NCBI GenBank assembly: GCA_002812745.2
Contig: NCSJ02000540.1
Coordinates: 1-19,612 of the forward strand
Reading direction: 5' to 3'
Origin: Scytalidium lignicola
Lineage: Eukaryota > Ascomycota > Leotiomycetes
Length of the DNA stretch: 19,612 nt
Shown here one piece after another: positions 19,120-19,612 of this stretch (the first letter of the stretch is position 1; each line of letters opens with the position of its first letter). The notes below the pieces were generated by a model. It did no database searches. It saw nothing but the letters and a program-made list of their open reading frames with translations, and was not told where the DNA came from. A program made the position numbers and the translations under genes.

Positions 19120-19488
19120 CTTTGCATAAACGTTTTCTTTAACTCATTTAAACTTTTATTGCTTTTTTAGTTTTTCAAATATCTTTAAACAAAACTTTAA
19201 CTTAATATTATAATGTACTTGTAATGTCCTTTTACTTTTTTTTAAGAAGTAAGTTAAAATTTCATTCTACGATAAACTTTCTTCTTTTAAATGTTGTAAA
19301 AGTTTATCTTCTTTAAACGAAAATGATATATTTTTAACAAATCTGCTTACAACTTGTTCTTATACAGAGAACTGCTTTAAGACTTTTCTATCATTACTTT
19401 TAAAGATGTTCTTAACATTATCTTGTCTATAAGATAATATACTGAGTTTTGCTAATAATTCTTGGAAAAGTATAAGATAGTATATAAC
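19120..19488 (-). pseudogene. Degraded coding frame of unknown family
   Basis: Starting at 19488, the minus strand gives 123 codons with only four internal stops (TAA, TAG, TAA, TGA) in DNA so AT-rich that about one stop per ten codons is expected. The open runs are 42, 30 and 36 codons. The peptide is Lys, Phe and Leu-rich with acidic residues interspersed, for example YRQDNVKNIFKSNDRKVL, FSFKEDKLLQHLKEESLS and ILTYFLKKSKRTLQVHYN. It reads as a real, RIP-damaged protein fragment. I cannot name it. It abuts the GC-rich tail of the window. Confidence 0.5.
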
Positions 19489-19612
19489 CTAACGGCCCAT
19501 CCGCCGGAGTATGGCCTCAGGCGGCCCGTGCGCTGGAGTTTGGCCTCACCGGCTAGCCCGATCTGGCCGGCCCCTCCTCGAGACCCCGATTTGTAGGACG
19601 GATTGCTCGACG
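19489..19612. other. Abrupt GC-rich segment at the window end
   Basis: Composition jumps within a few bases from roughly 20% to well over 60% GC. CpG-rich sequence such as GGCCGGCCCCTCCTCGAGAC is intact, so it has escaped RIP. It is too short to classify. Confidence 0.6.
19493..19550 (+). repeat. Two-copy 29-bp tandem repeat
   Basis: Copies 19493-19521 and 19522-19550 share CGGCCC, GGAGT and TGGCCTCA blocks and differ at six positions. The array could be the edge of a minisatellite continuing beyond the window or a duplicated stretch inside another repeat. Confidence 0.7.

Overview
The window looks like nuclear DNA of a filamentous ascomycete whose genome shows repeat-induced point mutation (RIP). 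Two very AT-rich blocks (about 1-9950 and 17010-19490; sampled lines run near 12-20% GC) flank an island of ordinary composition (about 9950-17010). The AT-rich blocks hold no intact genes. Transposon reading frames can still be followed there if stops are read through, and those stops are mostly TAA/TAG where the family has Gln or TGA where it has Trp. Catalytic Asp codons have become Asn. This is the C-to-T/G-to-A pattern RIP leaves. Genus is not determinable from this sequence; I assign only filamentous Ascomycota.

Left block: the window opens inside a Ty3/gypsy reverse transcriptase (2-211), followed by a Ty1/copia reverse-transcriptase remnant (692-1000). At 2421-3001 is a MITE-like insertion with perfect 13-bp terminal inverted repeats, internal direct repeats and a 26-bp perfect palindrome. 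At 3921-4115 is a solo LTR with a perfect 5-bp target duplication. A second LTR of the same family (4967-5162) precedes a degraded copia element, with Gag-like frame 5881-7679 and protease plus integrase 7682-8640. From 8700 to 9950 the sequence is decayed and mostly unreadable.

Central island: three intact gene models are present. A secreted alpha/beta-hydrolase (10564-11706, minus) has a signal peptide, a GHSLG nucleophile elbow and plausible Asp and His partners. A 247-residue uncharacterised protein lies at 14872-15615 (plus). A 249-residue uncharacterised protein is predicted from two exons (16190-17006, plus). Between the first two lies a previously unmarked minus-strand pseudogene (13758-14544), broken by stops and frameshifts but keeping a phase-0 70-nt intron. 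A cluster of short inverted and direct repeats (13001-13476) sits beside it.

Right block: this contains a RIP-degraded aminoglycoside-phosphotransferase-like kinase remnant (17692-17907, minus) and an unidentified degraded reading frame (19120-19488, minus). An abrupt return to GC-rich DNA at about 19489 carries a two-copy 29-bp tandem repeat.

No pathway or operon links these genes. The main biological theme is host genes, one of them secreted, on a short island inside transposon-derived, RIP-mutated heterochromatin-like DNA. I found no rRNA, tRNA, CRISPR or origin.
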